Assembly (NCBI GenBank): GCA_017997825.1 | Contig: JAGOEH010000023.1 | Span: 1 to 27,080 of the forward strand | Length of the DNA: 27,080 bases | Direction of reading: 5' to 3' | Source: Candidatus Delongbacteria bacterium | Lineage (GTDB): Bacteria > JAGOEH01 | In this document: positions 1-8,353 of the stretch, piece after piece | Position numbering within the stretch: the stretch's first letter is position 1 | Layout: the number at the start of each line of letters is the position of its first letter | Program-made: the position numbers and the translations under genes | Notes under the pieces: generated by a model | What the model saw: the letters and a program-made list of their open reading frames with translations, nothing else | Database searches by the model: none | What the model was told of the DNA's origin: nothing

Positions 1-1
1 C

Positions 2-775
2 AATAGTCTGGTGCTTTTCGACATTAACCAGGAGAGGGTGGCCCGGAATATCCTGCTGGACAATGCCGGTCCCCAGGCGGTTGGTTTGGCTGAAAATAAG
101 CTGTATATTTCGGCCGATAATAGTGACTCGATTTTGATCCTGAACCGTACTTCCCTGGAAAAAATCAAAAGCCTGCCGGCCGGCGATGATCCCGGGGCGG
201 TATCGGTCTATAATCAAAAGGTTTTTATCGCCAATTATGCCTATGATCACTATGACGCAGAGAGTTACACCTCTTATTACAATCAGGGAACCGTTACGGT
301 GGTGGATGCGGTTGCCGATACCATTGCCGCGACTATTAAGGTTGGAATGAACCCGTCCGCTCTGCTGACCGAACAGGATCTGATCTATGTCTTGTGTACC
401 GGGGATTACGGTTCCAAGAATTCTTGGATTTACCGGATCAATCCGACTTCCTTGAAGGTGATCGACAGTCTGAATCTGGAAACCACCGGCGTGACCAAGA
501 TTACCAGCGACCGGCAGGGTAATCTCTATTCGGTGGCCTTCAGCTACAATACCATGAGTAATACCATCATCTCCTATAACCGGGGACTCGAGAAGAGCAG
601 TCTGAAAACATTTTGTAACTATGGAGATGGAATCACTTTTACGGATGATCATATCCTGATCTGTAAGATCCCGGATTATGCAACCCCAGGGACTCTGATG
701 ATTCTGCAGAATGATCTGTCGGTTGTGGATTCGGTTCAGGTTGGGATCGGTCCCAGCCAGATTATCAATGAATAG
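2..775 (+). CDS. YncE-like beta-propeller protein, 5' end outside the window
   Basis: The frame is open from base 2 to the stop at 773-775 with no start that must be the true one (the first GTG is at 11), so the gene begins upstream and about 257 residues are seen. The visible protein consists of repeated blade-like units with short signature stretches such as 'GLAENKLYISADNSDSI', 'GAVSVYNQKVFIANY' and 'GIGPSQIINE'. This is the pattern of secreted YncE / surface-layer beta-propeller proteins. Such proteins are often encoded next to TonB receptors and BtuF-like binding proteins in Bacteroidota uptake loci, and a binding-protein gene follows here after 44 bases on the same strand. The ligand cannot be read from the sequence. 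An N-terminal signal peptide would lie outside the window. A scaffold or ligand-capture role at the cell surface is inference. Confidence 0.7.
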   Translation, partial: NSLVLFDINQERVARNILLDNAGPQAVGLAENKLYISADNSDSILILNRTSLEKIKSLPAGDDPGAVSVYNQKVFIANYAYDHYDAESYTSYYNQGTVTVVDAVADTIAATIKVGMNPSALLTEQDLIYVLCTGDYGSKNSWIYRINPTSLKVIDSLNLETTGVTKITSDRQGNLYSVAFSYNTMSNTIISYNRGLEKSSLKTFCNYGDGITFTDDHILICKIPDYATPGTLMILQNDLSVVDSVQVGIGPSQIINE

Positions 776-819
776 GTCGGCCCATCAGCGCGGGAGGATC
801 CCGGAAAGGACAGGGTAAG

Positions 820-1872
820 ATGATACGATTGATTTGGATGGTTATGGCTTGCTTGATGGTTTCATCCGGGATCCGGGCTGATGAAATCAGGCATGCACAA
901 TACCTGAGTATTCGGGAAACCCCTGATTCCATAATTCTGGAGGTAACCAAGGCCACCCCCGGCCGATCAAGCCGTTTTCTCTATCGGATTGTCCGGGATG
1001 AAAATAAGATCCTTTTAGCGGATGGAACGCGACTGCCGTTTCCTCTTCGACGGATTGGAATCAGCAATGTATTTCAGGTTGCTCTGTTGCGGGAATTGGG
1101 GCTTCTGGATCGAACCGTCTGTATGTCCTACATGAATTACCTCAAATCTGAAGATTTACGGCGGGATTTGAAACGGATTAACGTCAGAGAAGTCAGCGGA
1201 CCGACCGGAATCAATATCGAACAGGTGATGGCCGCTGCACCCGATGGATTCTTCATCAACCTTTCCGGCAGTGTGTACGACCCGGATGAATCGCTGCGGC
1301 GGTATGGTATCCCTTATATCGTTTCCGCCGAATGGCTGGAAGAGAGTCTCTTGGGGCGAAGCGAATGGATCAAATTTTTTGCTGCCTTTTTTGATCAGCT
1401 GCCCCAGGCCCGGCGGTGGTTCGATCAGCTCTCAGCTCAATACCAAAAAGAGTTGAAACTCCATTCCTCAAGCGATACAGCCCGGGTTTTATGGGGGAGT
1501 GTGTTCAACGGCCAAGTCTGGCTGGCCGGAAACCGGTCTTATGTGGCTCATTTTATTCGTGAGACCGGTCTTGATTTTCTGGGACAACGCTATTCAACCC
1601 AGACCCAACAGGTCAGCCTGGAAATCTTTATGGAACTCTTCAAACAAGCCGATATCCTGATTTATTCCGGGGAGATCACTACCTTGGATGAATTGCTGCA
1701 GCTTGAACCTCGCCTCCGACAAACCCCGGGATTTGAACGAAAAACCATCTACTCCCTTCGAAGCAGCTATCATGAATTCGGTATCATTTCTCCCCATCTG
1801 ATCATTCAAGATCTTAATCGGATGAAGTCCGGAAAATTCAGCCGGGCCGCTTTCTTCAAACTCCTACATTAA
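820..1872 (+). CDS. ABC transporter substrate-binding protein, BtuF/FecB-like
   Basis: This 350-residue protein starts at ATG 820 with AAAGGA at 805-810. Residues 1-20 form a signal peptide ending in 'SSGIRADE', and no lipobox cysteine is seen, so it is probably soluble in the periplasm. Two Rossmann-like lobes can be followed: 'RIGISNVFQVALLRELGLLD' near residues 75-95, and a second lobe starting at 'ARVLWGSVFNGQVWLAG'. Between them lies 'SAEWLEESLLGRSEWIKFF', the helix-linker signature of the periplasmic binding protein 2 / BtuF-FecB family. Family members hand metal chelates (vitamin B12, haem, siderophores) to an ABC permease. The YncE-like gene upstream favours a corrinoid or metal-chelate ligand, but that is inference. 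No permease or ATPase gene lies in this window, so the transporter must be upstream or elsewhere. Confidence 0.8.
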   Translation: MIRLIWMVMACLMVSSGIRADEIRHAQYLSIRETPDSIILEVTKATPGRSSRFLYRIVRDENKILLADGTRLPFPLRRIGISNVFQVALLRELGLLDRTVCMSYMNYLKSEDLRRDLKRINVREVSGPTGINIEQVMAAAPDGFFINLSGSVYDPDESLRRYGIPYIVSAEWLEESLLGRSEWIKFFAAFFDQLPQARRWFDQLSAQYQKELKLHSSSDTARVLWGSVFNGQVWLAGNRSYVAHFIRETGLDFLGQRYSTQTQQVSLEIFMELFKQADILIYSGEITTLDELLQLEPRLRQTPGFERKTIYSLRSSYHEFGIISPHLIIQDLNRMKSGKFSRAAFFKLLH

Positions 1873-1944
1873 TCCCTCCCCATCTGCTCGTTGTTGAGAC
1901 ATGACGCCGATGGCCCTTCATTGATATTTTCTTCGAATCATGAC

Positions 1945-1973
1945 TTGACATTTTATACTAATTGTCATAAATT
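1945..1973 (+). promoter_or_regulatory. Sigma70-type promoter for the nitroreductase gene
   Basis: TTGACA at 1945-1950, a 17-base spacer, and TAAATT at 1968-1973 (4 of 6 to TATAAT). Overlapping it, TGACA (1946-1950) and TGTCA (1963-1967) form a 5-base inverted repeat within the spacer region that could be a repressor site. The predicted transcript has a leader of roughly 85 bases before ATG 2065. No known riboswitch fold was recognised in that leader. The rest of the 1873-2064 gap holds nothing else I can name. Confidence 0.55.
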
Positions 1974-2064
1974 AAATCAATATCACCCGGTTTCGGAGGA
2001 TTTGGCTGAACCTGGAATGACTTACGCGATTAGCGGATTGATCAATGGCAAAAGGAGACATACT

Positions 2065-2703
2065 ATGAAAGCCGGCGGAATTCTGACTGGATGGATCCTA
2101 TGGGGATTGATTATAACGGGGATCACCGTAGCCGATTCATCCAAGGATATCGTGTTACCTTCTCCACTCATCCAAGGCGGCAAACCATTGATGGAAGCTC
2201 TGAGAGATCGGCAATCCCTGCGGTCATTCTCAGAAAAGAAGCTTCCGCTCCCGTTGGTTTCCAATCTGTTGTGGGCTGCATTTGGGATAAACCGTCCTGA
2301 AACCGGACGCCGGACGGCTCCCTCGGCCGTGAACTGGCAGGAGACTGATCTCTATGTTGCCATGAAGGATGGACTTTATCTGTATGATGCGTTGGGTCAT
2401 CGTTTGATCTTCAAACAGCAGGGGGATTTAAGGGCTGCCTGCGGTATCCAGGATTTTGTAAAAACCGCACCCCTAGTGTTGGTTTTTGTGGCTGACTATT
2501 CCAAAATGGAAGGCGATAAAAAAGATTTCTATTCGGCCACCGATGTCGGTTATATCAGTCAGAATGTCTATCTGTTCTGTGCCTCTGAAAATTTGGCTAC
2601 TGTTGTCTTGGGAATGGTTGACAAACCGGCACTGGCCGCTAAAATCGGCCTGAATCCGGACCAGCGGGTCATCCTTTCTCAACCGGTTGGATATAAAAAA
2701 TAG
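2065..2703 (+). CDS. Secreted nitroreductase family protein (SagB/ThcOx-like)
   Basis: I choose ATG 2065, not the in-frame TTG at 1891. AAAGGAG lies at 2051-2057, seven bases before this ATG, a promoter lies between the two candidate starts, and the 58 residues from the longer start look non-coding. The resulting 212-residue protein has a signal peptide at about residues 1-27 ('ILTGWILWGLIITGITVA'). Family motifs follow: 'MEALRDRQSLRSFSEKKL' (FMN phosphate-binding Arg/Ser region), 'SNLLWAAFGINRPETGRRTAPSA', 'DVGYISQNVYLFCASENLAT', and the C-terminal 'LSQPVGYKK'. It is an FMN-dependent oxidoreductase fold exported to the periplasm; the substrate is unknown. Length fits the secreted nitroreductases common in Bacteroidota. 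Linkage to the BtuF-like gene may be functional, but the separate promoter argues for independent control. Confidence 0.8.
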   Translation: MKAGGILTGWILWGLIITGITVADSSKDIVLPSPLIQGGKPLMEALRDRQSLRSFSEKKLPLPLVSNLLWAAFGINRPETGRRTAPSAVNWQETDLYVAMKDGLYLYDALGHRLIFKQQGDLRAACGIQDFVKTAPLVLVFVADYSKMEGDKKDFYSATDVGYISQNVYLFCASENLATVVLGMVDKPALAAKIGLNPDQRVILSQPVGYKK

Positions 2704-2794
2704 TTGGGCCGCTACCGGCTTCGATGTGGCGCACTTTCATGGGGAGATCGGATCCTTCTTTTCTGATAGGATTTTATTTGAGTTTTTTTTCCAC

Positions 2795-2823
2795 TTGATA
2801 TTTTTGCCAAAACCATTTATTAT
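2795..2823 (+). promoter_or_regulatory. Sigma70-type promoter for the YfiR/histidine-kinase operon
   Basis: TTGATA at 2795-2800, a 17-base spacer, then TATTAT at 2818-2823 (5 of 6 matches in each hexamer). The predicted start is near 2830, giving a leader of about 70 bases before ATG 2901. A T-run at 2783-2790 lies just upstream and may end transcription from the nitroreductase gene, though I see no strong stem before it. Confidence 0.6.
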
Positions 2824-2845
2824 GGATTGGGTCAGGCCAAATTAG

Positions 2846-2864
2846 TTGGTCTGATCAGAACCAA
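2846..2864. promoter_or_regulatory. Operator-like inverted repeat downstream of the yfiR-type promoter
   Basis: TTGGT at 2846-2850 and ACCAA at 2860-2864 flank CTGATCAG at 2851-2858, itself an 8-base palindrome, with a single extra A at 2859. The element is nearly symmetrical over 19 bases and sits at about +16 to +34 of the predicted transcript. A transcription-factor site is the simplest reading; a small RNA hairpin is the alternative. Confidence 0.4.
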
Positions 2865-2900
2865 ACCATAACATTCAATTATAAAGCGGTGTGATGTAAT

Positions 2901-3452
2901 ATGGTTCATAAGCGTTGTGTGAGGATCTTCCTAATCATTCCGATCCTTCTATTCCAGCTTTTCACTACGATCAATCAAGCCGATATCAATGAAGATACCC
3001 TGAGATTTTTAATGATCAACAAAATCATTCCATTTGTGGATTGGCCGGCGGTTTCTCCCGGTGAATCGGATTCCTCCAGCCCGTTTATCATCGGTTTTAC
3101 CGCTCAATGTCCTCTAATGGAAATGTTTAAAGAGTATTCCAAAACGCATCGGATTAAGAATCGTAAAATTATGCCGATTTATATTCCCGATTATAATGAT
3201 TGTGTCTCCTGTCATATTCTGTTCATTACGTCACCCCAATCCTGGCAACTGGAGAGAATCATTCGGGTTGTCGAGGATAAACCGATCCTGACGTTGGCGG
3301 ATGGAATCGACAAAGCAAAACATGGTGTTCTGATCTCCTTTATTATCGAAAACAATCGATTTCAGCTTCTGCTTAACGATTGCGCCGCTAAATCAACCCG
3401 CCTCCGATTCAGTTCCTATCTTAAAGAATATTGCAAAATTGTATGCTATTAA
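2901..3452 (+). CDS. YfiR family (DUF4154) periplasmic protein
   Basis: The 183-residue product has an N-terminal export signal at about residues 5-26 ('CVRIFLIIPILLFQLF'). The YfiR/DUF4154 pattern follows: 'LRFLMINKIIPFVDWP' (helix with conserved F.xWP), a strand 'FIIGFTAQCPLMEMF', 'CHILFITSPQSWQLERII', 'KPILTLADGIDKAKHGVLISFIIENNRFQLLLN', and a C-terminal helix that in the family reads 'SS.LL.LA' and here is 'FSSYLKEYCKIVCY'. It has several cysteines, which in Pseudomonas YfiR serve redox sensing through disulfides. There YfiR sits in the periplasm and holds the CHASE8-domain diguanylate cyclase YfiN inactive. Here the next gene, nine bases away, has a CHASE8-like sensor region on a histidine kinase, so YfiR is inferred to regulate that kinase. 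No strong Shine-Dalgarno precedes the ATG. Confidence 0.85.
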   Translation: MVHKRCVRIFLIIPILLFQLFTTINQADINEDTLRFLMINKIIPFVDWPAVSPGESDSSSPFIIGFTAQCPLMEMFKEYSKTHRIKNRKIMPIYIPDYNDCVSCHILFITSPQSWQLERIIRVVEDKPILTLADGIDKAKHGVLISFIIENNRFQLLLNDCAAKSTRLRFSSYLKEYCKIVCY

Positions 3453-3461
3453 AACGAGAGT

Positions 3462-5795
3462 GTGATGCTTAATTCAATTCTGAAACGAATGACCATTAAA
3501 TCCAAATTGATTTTAATTATCTTTGTTACGACATCGATCGCTTTGGGATTGTCCTCGGCTTTGATTATATGGAGTGATATTGTTATTTTTCAGACTGATA
3601 TCAAAAATCATACCCAGATCATGGCTAAAGTCATTGCATCCAATCTGGTTCCGGCATTACAATTTGATGATCGTGAACGGATGGAGGAGATCCTGCGAAC
3701 CCTCAGGAATATCGAGTATATCAAGAAAGCCTGTATTTATGACAATGCCGGATTCAAGCTGGCTTGTTATTCTTCCGATGGGGAGAGCTCGCAACCCGCT
3801 CCTGACTTATTGAGCCTGAGTGAGGGGGATAAAGGGGATTCACTCGACATTATCCAACCGATTATGTTTTTGGAATCCATATCGGACCGTTCGGAACTCA
3901 AAGAGCATAAAATCGGGAGTCTGTATGTTTCGGCTTCTCTTTTTAGCTTGAAACAGCGAATCAAGGATTACTTGTTTCGAATTATCGGAGTGATTAGTTT
4001 GGTGTTGATAGTATCCTTTATATTTGCCGTTAATCTCCAGGGTGTGGTGTCAAAACCCATATCATTTTTGTCCGGAATCACCCGGCGGGTGACCCAGAGC
4101 GGCGATTATTCCATTCGGGTAGAACCGCTCAGCAGTGATGAAATCGGAATGCTCTATCATGGATTTAATGAAATGCTGGAACAGATTCACAACCGGGATG
4201 TTCAACGTAACAATGTCCAGCATGAGTTGTCTCAGGCCCAGTCATTTCTGAAAAATGTGATTGATTCCATGTCCTCGGTTCTGCTGACCATCGATGAGCA
4301 GTACCAGATAACCCAGATCAACTCTGCCGGGTTGCAGTTATTGGGACAACCCCCGGAATCGGTGCTGAATCATACCCTGGCCGACTTTCTGCCCGAGTTT
4401 CAGGGTTATCTGCAGCATTTTAAAGCTATCATCCGGCAACAGAATCCTCACTACTTTCCCCGGGAGGGATTTCAAAACTATCCGGACCGATTGTTTACGA
4501 TTTCCATGTTTCCGCTGGAATCGGAAATCAATACCGGGATGGTGATCCGAATCGACGATATTACCGAACAGGATAAGAAGGAACAGCACCTTCGACAGGC
4601 ACAGAAGATGGATACCATCGGTACGTTGGTGGGAGGGATTGCCCATGATTTTAATAATGCTCTGGGTGGGATTATCGGGACAGTATCATTGATGCAGTAT
4701 AAAATTCATCATCGTTCCGACTTCGACCGGGCTCAATTTGTGGCGGATCTCAAAATTCTCGATGAATCTTCCAATCGGGCTTCGCTGATGGTTAAACAGT
4801 TGCTATCGATCTCTCGTAAGCAGGAACCGGCATTTATGGCAGTCGATGTCAATCAGATTATCAGAAGTGTAGTCCAGGTTTGTACCAATACCATGGAAAA
4901 ATGTGTGGAAATTATCCCGGAGTATTATCCGCATGATGCGGTTGTAAACGGTGATCCTTCCCAGCTCGAACAGGTTGTGCTTAATCTCTGTCTAAACGGG
5001 TACCATGCCATGACGTTGATGAGGTATACTCAGGAAGATCAGGGCGGCATTTTGAGCATTGCGGTTGATGCCATTATCGCTGATCCCCATTTCTATATGA
5101 ATCATGTGGAAGCGGTTGAAGGCCGCTACTGGAAGATTTCAGTCCGAGATGACGGAGTTGGGATCGATCCTAAAAACCTGCCGCGAATATTCGATCCATT
5201 TTTCACAACCAAGGATAAGGACCAGGGAACCGGGTTGGGGCTGGCAATGGTTTATAATATCATTGCTCAGCATCATGGATTTGTCGATGTATATTCCGAA
5301 CCCGGCCATGGATCCTGTTTCAATGTCTATCTGCCGGTAATGATCGATCATCATCTTGAGAATCAACCGGTCATGGAAGCCAAGCTGATTCGGGGGCATG
5401 GAACGATATTGGTGGTGGATGATGAGGATGTGATTCGGGACATTACCCGCAGTATCCTGGAAGAATGCGGTTATCAGGTGGTAGTGGCCGAGAATGGATT
5501 AGTCGGACTGGATATCTATCGAGCCGACTATCGAAAGATTGACCTGGTCTTGTTGGATATTGTGATGCCAAAGCTTTCAGGCAAAGAAACCTTTCAGGAA
5601 ATGATCAGGATCAATCCTGCCGCAAAAATCCTGGTGGCATCCGGATTCAAACAGGATGAGCGTGTTCGGGATATTCTCAATAAAGGGGCGGTGGGGTTTA
5701 TTCAGAAACCCTACACCATGCTGCGTCTATCGGAAATCGTCTATAACGTGATGAATGCCCGCGATCAGGATAAGGAAACCACTCAGAATTTATAA
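3462..5795 (+). CDS. Hybrid sensor histidine kinase (CHASE8-like, HAMP, PAS, HisKA, HATPase, REC)
   Basis: The start is GTG 3462 or, more likely, the adjacent in-frame ATG 3465; GAGAG lies at 3456-3460. Over 777 residues I see a membrane segment at about 14-38, an extracytoplasmic region of about 130 residues ('HTQIMAKVIASNLVPALQFD' and an 'IEYIKKACIYDNAG' strand) typical of CHASE8 sensors, and a second membrane segment at about 171-190. A HAMP domain (195-247), a PAS domain (about 262-370), phosphoacceptor His395 in 'GIAHDFNNALGG', an ATPase domain with 'DDGVGIDPKNLPRIFDPFF' and 'GTGLGLAMVYNII', and a C-terminal receiver domain (acidic pair Asp653/Asp654, phosphoacceptor Asp699 in 'LLDIVMP', Lys in 'IQKPYT') follow. 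No DNA-binding domain is present, so a partner response regulator or phosphotransfer protein must act downstream. The last 13 bases overlap the convergent TonB-receptor gene. Confidence 0.92.
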   Translation: MMLNSILKRMTIKSKLILIIFVTTSIALGLSSALIIWSDIVIFQTDIKNHTQIMAKVIASNLVPALQFDDRERMEEILRTLRNIEYIKKACIYDNAGFKLACYSSDGESSQPAPDLLSLSEGDKGDSLDIIQPIMFLESISDRSELKEHKIGSLYVSASLFSLKQRIKDYLFRIIGVISLVLIVSFIFAVNLQGVVSKPISFLSGITRRVTQSGDYSIRVEPLSSDEIGMLYHGFNEMLEQIHNRDVQRNNVQHELSQAQSFLKNVIDSMSSVLLTIDEQYQITQINSAGLQLLGQPPESVLNHTLADFLPEFQGYLQHFKAIIRQQNPHYFPREGFQNYPDRLFTISMFPLESEINTGMVIRIDDITEQDKKEQHLRQAQKMDTIGTLVGGIAHDFNNALGGIIGTVSLMQYKIHHRSDFDRAQFVADLKILDESSNRASLMVKQLLSISRKQEPAFMAVDVNQIIRSVVQVCTNTMEKCVEIIPEYYPHDAVVNGDPSQLEQVVLNLCLNGYHAMTLMRYTQEDQGGILSIAVDAIIADPHFYMNHVEAVEGRYWKISVRDDGVGIDPKNLPRIFDPFFTTKDKDQGTGLGLAMVYNIIAQHHGFVDVYSEPGHGSCFNVYLPVMIDHHLENQPVMEAKLIRGHGTILVVDDEDVIRDITRSILEECGYQVVVAENGLVGLDIYRADYRKIDLVLLDIVMPKLSGKETFQEMIRINPAAKILVASGFKQDERVRDILNKGAVGFIQKPYTMLRLSEIVYNVMNARDQDKETTQNL

Positions 5796-8212
5796 TGGAT
5801 CTGAGCGTAATAATCGGCGCCGTTAAATCCAAACGGCGAAACGGAATCGCAGTATCGGAGATAATAGTCTCCTCTTCCCTCCAAGTATTCATCCGGATAG
5901 CTATTGAAGATATTGTGGCCGCCGATTTGACATCGGACTGAACGATTCAATTTGTAGCTGATGGCAAGATCACACAGGGTTTTTCCCTTGAAAACCTGGT
6001 CGAGTGATGGATCGGACGCATCCTGCACATACTTGGTATCCCCATAGTGAATGATTTTGAGTTGGGCGGCCCACTGACTGAAACTATAATCCATGCCCCA
6101 ATGAGCAATTCGGCGGGGCTGACCCTGCTCTGTTTTGACAATCTGCTGCCGGTCAAAGAATACCTCTTTAACGATCTTCATCGTATCAACGGCATGGATA
6201 TCCCCATCCAAGCGGGTTTGGTTGAGATTGACGGCGGCTGAAAAGATGATATTTCCTATCCTTCTCAACTGCAGATCATATTTCAAAACCAGATCCAACC
6301 CGTGTGTTTTGGTATCGATCGCATTGGTGAAAAATTTCGCACCCTCGATCCCATATCGGGTCAAAACACTTCGGACATAATTCGACGGAGTGGAAGAAGA
6401 AAAATGGCCGGTCAATACAATCCGATCGTCGATATGAATATAGAAATAATCCAGCGATAGAGATAGACTTTTATACGGCTGAACGACAAGCCCGGTATTC
6501 AGGTGAATCGATTGTTCGGCTTTGAGGGGTTTGGCACCTAGGGCGATCGCGATCGGATCATCGACCGAATATGTACCGGACTGAATCAGATCTCGGCCGG
6601 CCAGATTGGTTTGCATAGCCGTAAAGTAGGATTGTCCTAAGGATGGTGAACGGAATCCGGTACTGGCCGAACTCCGGAATACCATTCCGGGAACAAACTC
6701 GTAGCGAACGGAAAGTTTGCCGTTGACGGTCGATCCAAAATCACTATAATCCTCCCACCGGCCGGCCAGTCCCAGTAAAAGTTTTGGAGTCAGTTGATTT
6801 TCCAGATCCAGATAGGCCGATACACTATTCCGGGATTTATTCCGGGCATTGCTGGGTTGAAATCCGGGAATCATCTGAGATCCGGCCGGATAACTCTCCC
6901 GCTCGATAAACTCTCCTAGGATGGTAGCGGTATCGCTGTAATTGCCGGCCAAATAAGAGGCTTCTTCTCCCGCTTCCTGGATAAAAGTCTCATAGCGTAA
7001 CTCTATCCCTCCTCCGACACTCAGTGGATGCAATACACCGAGGTCATAGAATCGATGCAGGTTGAGATTTAGGATATAATGCTGAAAATGCAGCGAGCCG
7101 CAATAAAAACTGCGAGGACTGGACGGCCCGATCGAACTGTTCAAACTATTCTCCAAGTTGAACTGCATGGAATTCTTACCATAGGTGAAACTGAGATTGC
7201 GTCGTAACCCAAGGGAATTGCTTTCGAATCCAACCGTCAGGCTCTTATCCTGAATGGTCGGTGTCAATAAAGGCAAAAACCCCTCCGAGAATCCATACAG
7301 CGGAACCCGGGTTTGCGAGGGGAGACGATAGTAACCGGCCGACTCACCCGATCGGTGATTAAAGAATCCAAAGGCATACACCCGGGTTTTAATGATCGGA
7401 ATGAAAATATGAGAAAAATTATACACCAAACCGACATCTCGTAAAGCGGCATCCCCATATCGATAAAACTTTTGTCCCAACAGAGCCGGAATCGAATCCC
7501 GGCCGGTCAGATCATGACGGGGAATTGATCGGTTGGTATAGTCCCGATCCCGCAGTTCGGTAGTAATGGTAAGGAATTCTTCCGAATTGACATAGTATCC
7601 GGCCGATGCACTGACCTGATAGGTTTCACCATCCCCTTCGGTAGTCTGATGGCAATGATATGAGACCGATCGATCCGGGCTGGATTTGAGTACAATATTG
7701 ATGATCCCCGAAATGGCATCGGTCCCGTATTGGGCGGCGGCGCCATCGCTTAAAATCTCGATCCGTTCGACCGAAGCGATGGGAATCACATTCAGATCAT
7801 TACTGGTCGTTCCCCTCAATACGGTCGAATTGACATGAATCAAAGCTGAATTGTGCTTGCGGACTCCATTGATCAATACCAGCATCTGATCGGCCCCCAG
7901 GCCTTTGAGCGAAAAGGCCTGAATATGATCCGACCCGTCGCTGATCGAGGGCCGCGGTGCATTGAAAGCCGGAATATAGCGTTGGATAACCGAGGTTAGT
8001 TCATTCAGTCCGGATTGCATAATCTCCTGGCTGGTGATGACATTGATCGGAGCCGGCGAATTGAATGCGGTCCGGTTTTCTCCCCGGGTACCGATCGAAA
8101 CGTTGATGTTCATCAGCTCATCTAAGCTTAAATCCATCAGGCTATCCAGTGGAGCCTGGCCAAACAACGTCATTCTCATTCCGAGCCAGAGAAAAATCAA
8201 AAACCGTTTCAC
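5783..8212 (-). CDS. TonB-dependent outer-membrane receptor
   Basis: The 809-residue protein has a signal peptide ending near 'RMTLFGQA' and then 'LMDLSLDELMNINVSIGTR'. This lead-in is characteristic of TonB receptors that accompany YfiR and sensor-kinase genes in many Gram-negative bacteria. A plug domain follows at about residues 45-165 ('APINVITSQEIMQSGLNEL', 'VERIEILSDGAAAQYGTDA', 'ISGIINIVLKS'), then a long beta-barrel ending in the aromatic-terminal strand 'DYYAQIHYKF'. The 5' side carries its own promoter, so it is not simply the last gene of the rpe operon. It imports a ligand across the outer membrane using TonB energy. The ligand is unknown; with the YfiR/kinase pair opposite it, the receptor may be both target and input of that signalling system. 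Confidence 0.93.
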   Translation of the reverse strand: MKRFLIFLWLGMRMTLFGQAPLDSLMDLSLDELMNINVSIGTRGENRTAFNSPAPINVITSQEIMQSGLNELTSVIQRYIPAFNAPRPSISDGSDHIQAFSLKGLGADQMLVLINGVRKHNSALIHVNSTVLRGTTSNDLNVIPIASVERIEILSDGAAAQYGTDAISGIINIVLKSSPDRSVSYHCHQTTEGDGETYQVSASAGYYVNSEEFLTITTELRDRDYTNRSIPRHDLTGRDSIPALLGQKFYRYGDAALRDVGLVYNFSHIFIPIIKTRVYAFGFFNHRSGESAGYYRLPSQTRVPLYGFSEGFLPLLTPTIQDKSLTVGFESNSLGLRRNLSFTYGKNSMQFNLENSLNSSIGPSSPRSFYCGSLHFQHYILNLNLHRFYDLGVLHPLSVGGGIELRYETFIQEAGEEASYLAGNYSDTATILGEFIERESYPAGSQMIPGFQPSNARNKSRNSVSAYLDLENQLTPKLLLGLAGRWEDYSDFGSTVNGKLSVRYEFVPGMVFRSSASTGFRSPSLGQSYFTAMQTNLAGRDLIQSGTYSVDDPIAIALGAKPLKAEQSIHLNTGLVVQPYKSLSLSLDYFYIHIDDRIVLTGHFSSSTPSNYVRSVLTRYGIEGAKFFTNAIDTKTHGLDLVLKYDLQLRRIGNIIFSAAVNLNQTRLDGDIHAVDTMKIVKEVFFDRQQIVKTEQGQPRRIAHWGMDYSFSQWAAQLKIIHYGDTKYVQDASDPSLDQVFKGKTLCDLAISYKLNRSVRCQIGGHNIFNSYPDEYLEGRGDYYLRYCDSVSPFGFNGADYYAQIHYKF

Positions 8213-8255
8213 GTGCTTTGTCCTGGAGTAGGGGTTGATTGATGCCTGCCTATGA

Positions 8256-8285
8256 ATAATCTAAAACCATTTTTATATTTGTCAA
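8256..8285 (-). promoter_or_regulatory. Probable promoter of the TonB-receptor gene
   Basis: On the minus strand, TTGACA at 8285-8280 is followed after 18 bases by GATTAT at 8261-8256 (4 of 6). This leaves a short leader of about 35-45 bases before ATG 8212. The neighbouring gene rpe ends at 8354 on the same strand, so this site would let the receptor be controlled independently of the long upstream gene block. Confidence 0.5.
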
Positions 8286-8353
8286 GGATTAAAAAAGGTA
8301 AATCAGACATGCAGCTTAGGGTGCCGGGATGGGATGGAAACCAATACCGGCGG

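Noticed and set aside
1891-2064. N-terminal extension of the nitroreductase from TTG 1891
   Set aside because: The promoter at 1945-1973 lies inside it, its residues do not look like a signal peptide, and ATG 2065 has a well-placed AAAGGAG and begins a proper signal peptide.
2704-2794. Intrinsic terminator after the nitroreductase gene
   Set aside because: A T-run exists at 2783-2790 but only short imperfect stems precede it; noted with the promoter instead of being listed as a terminator.
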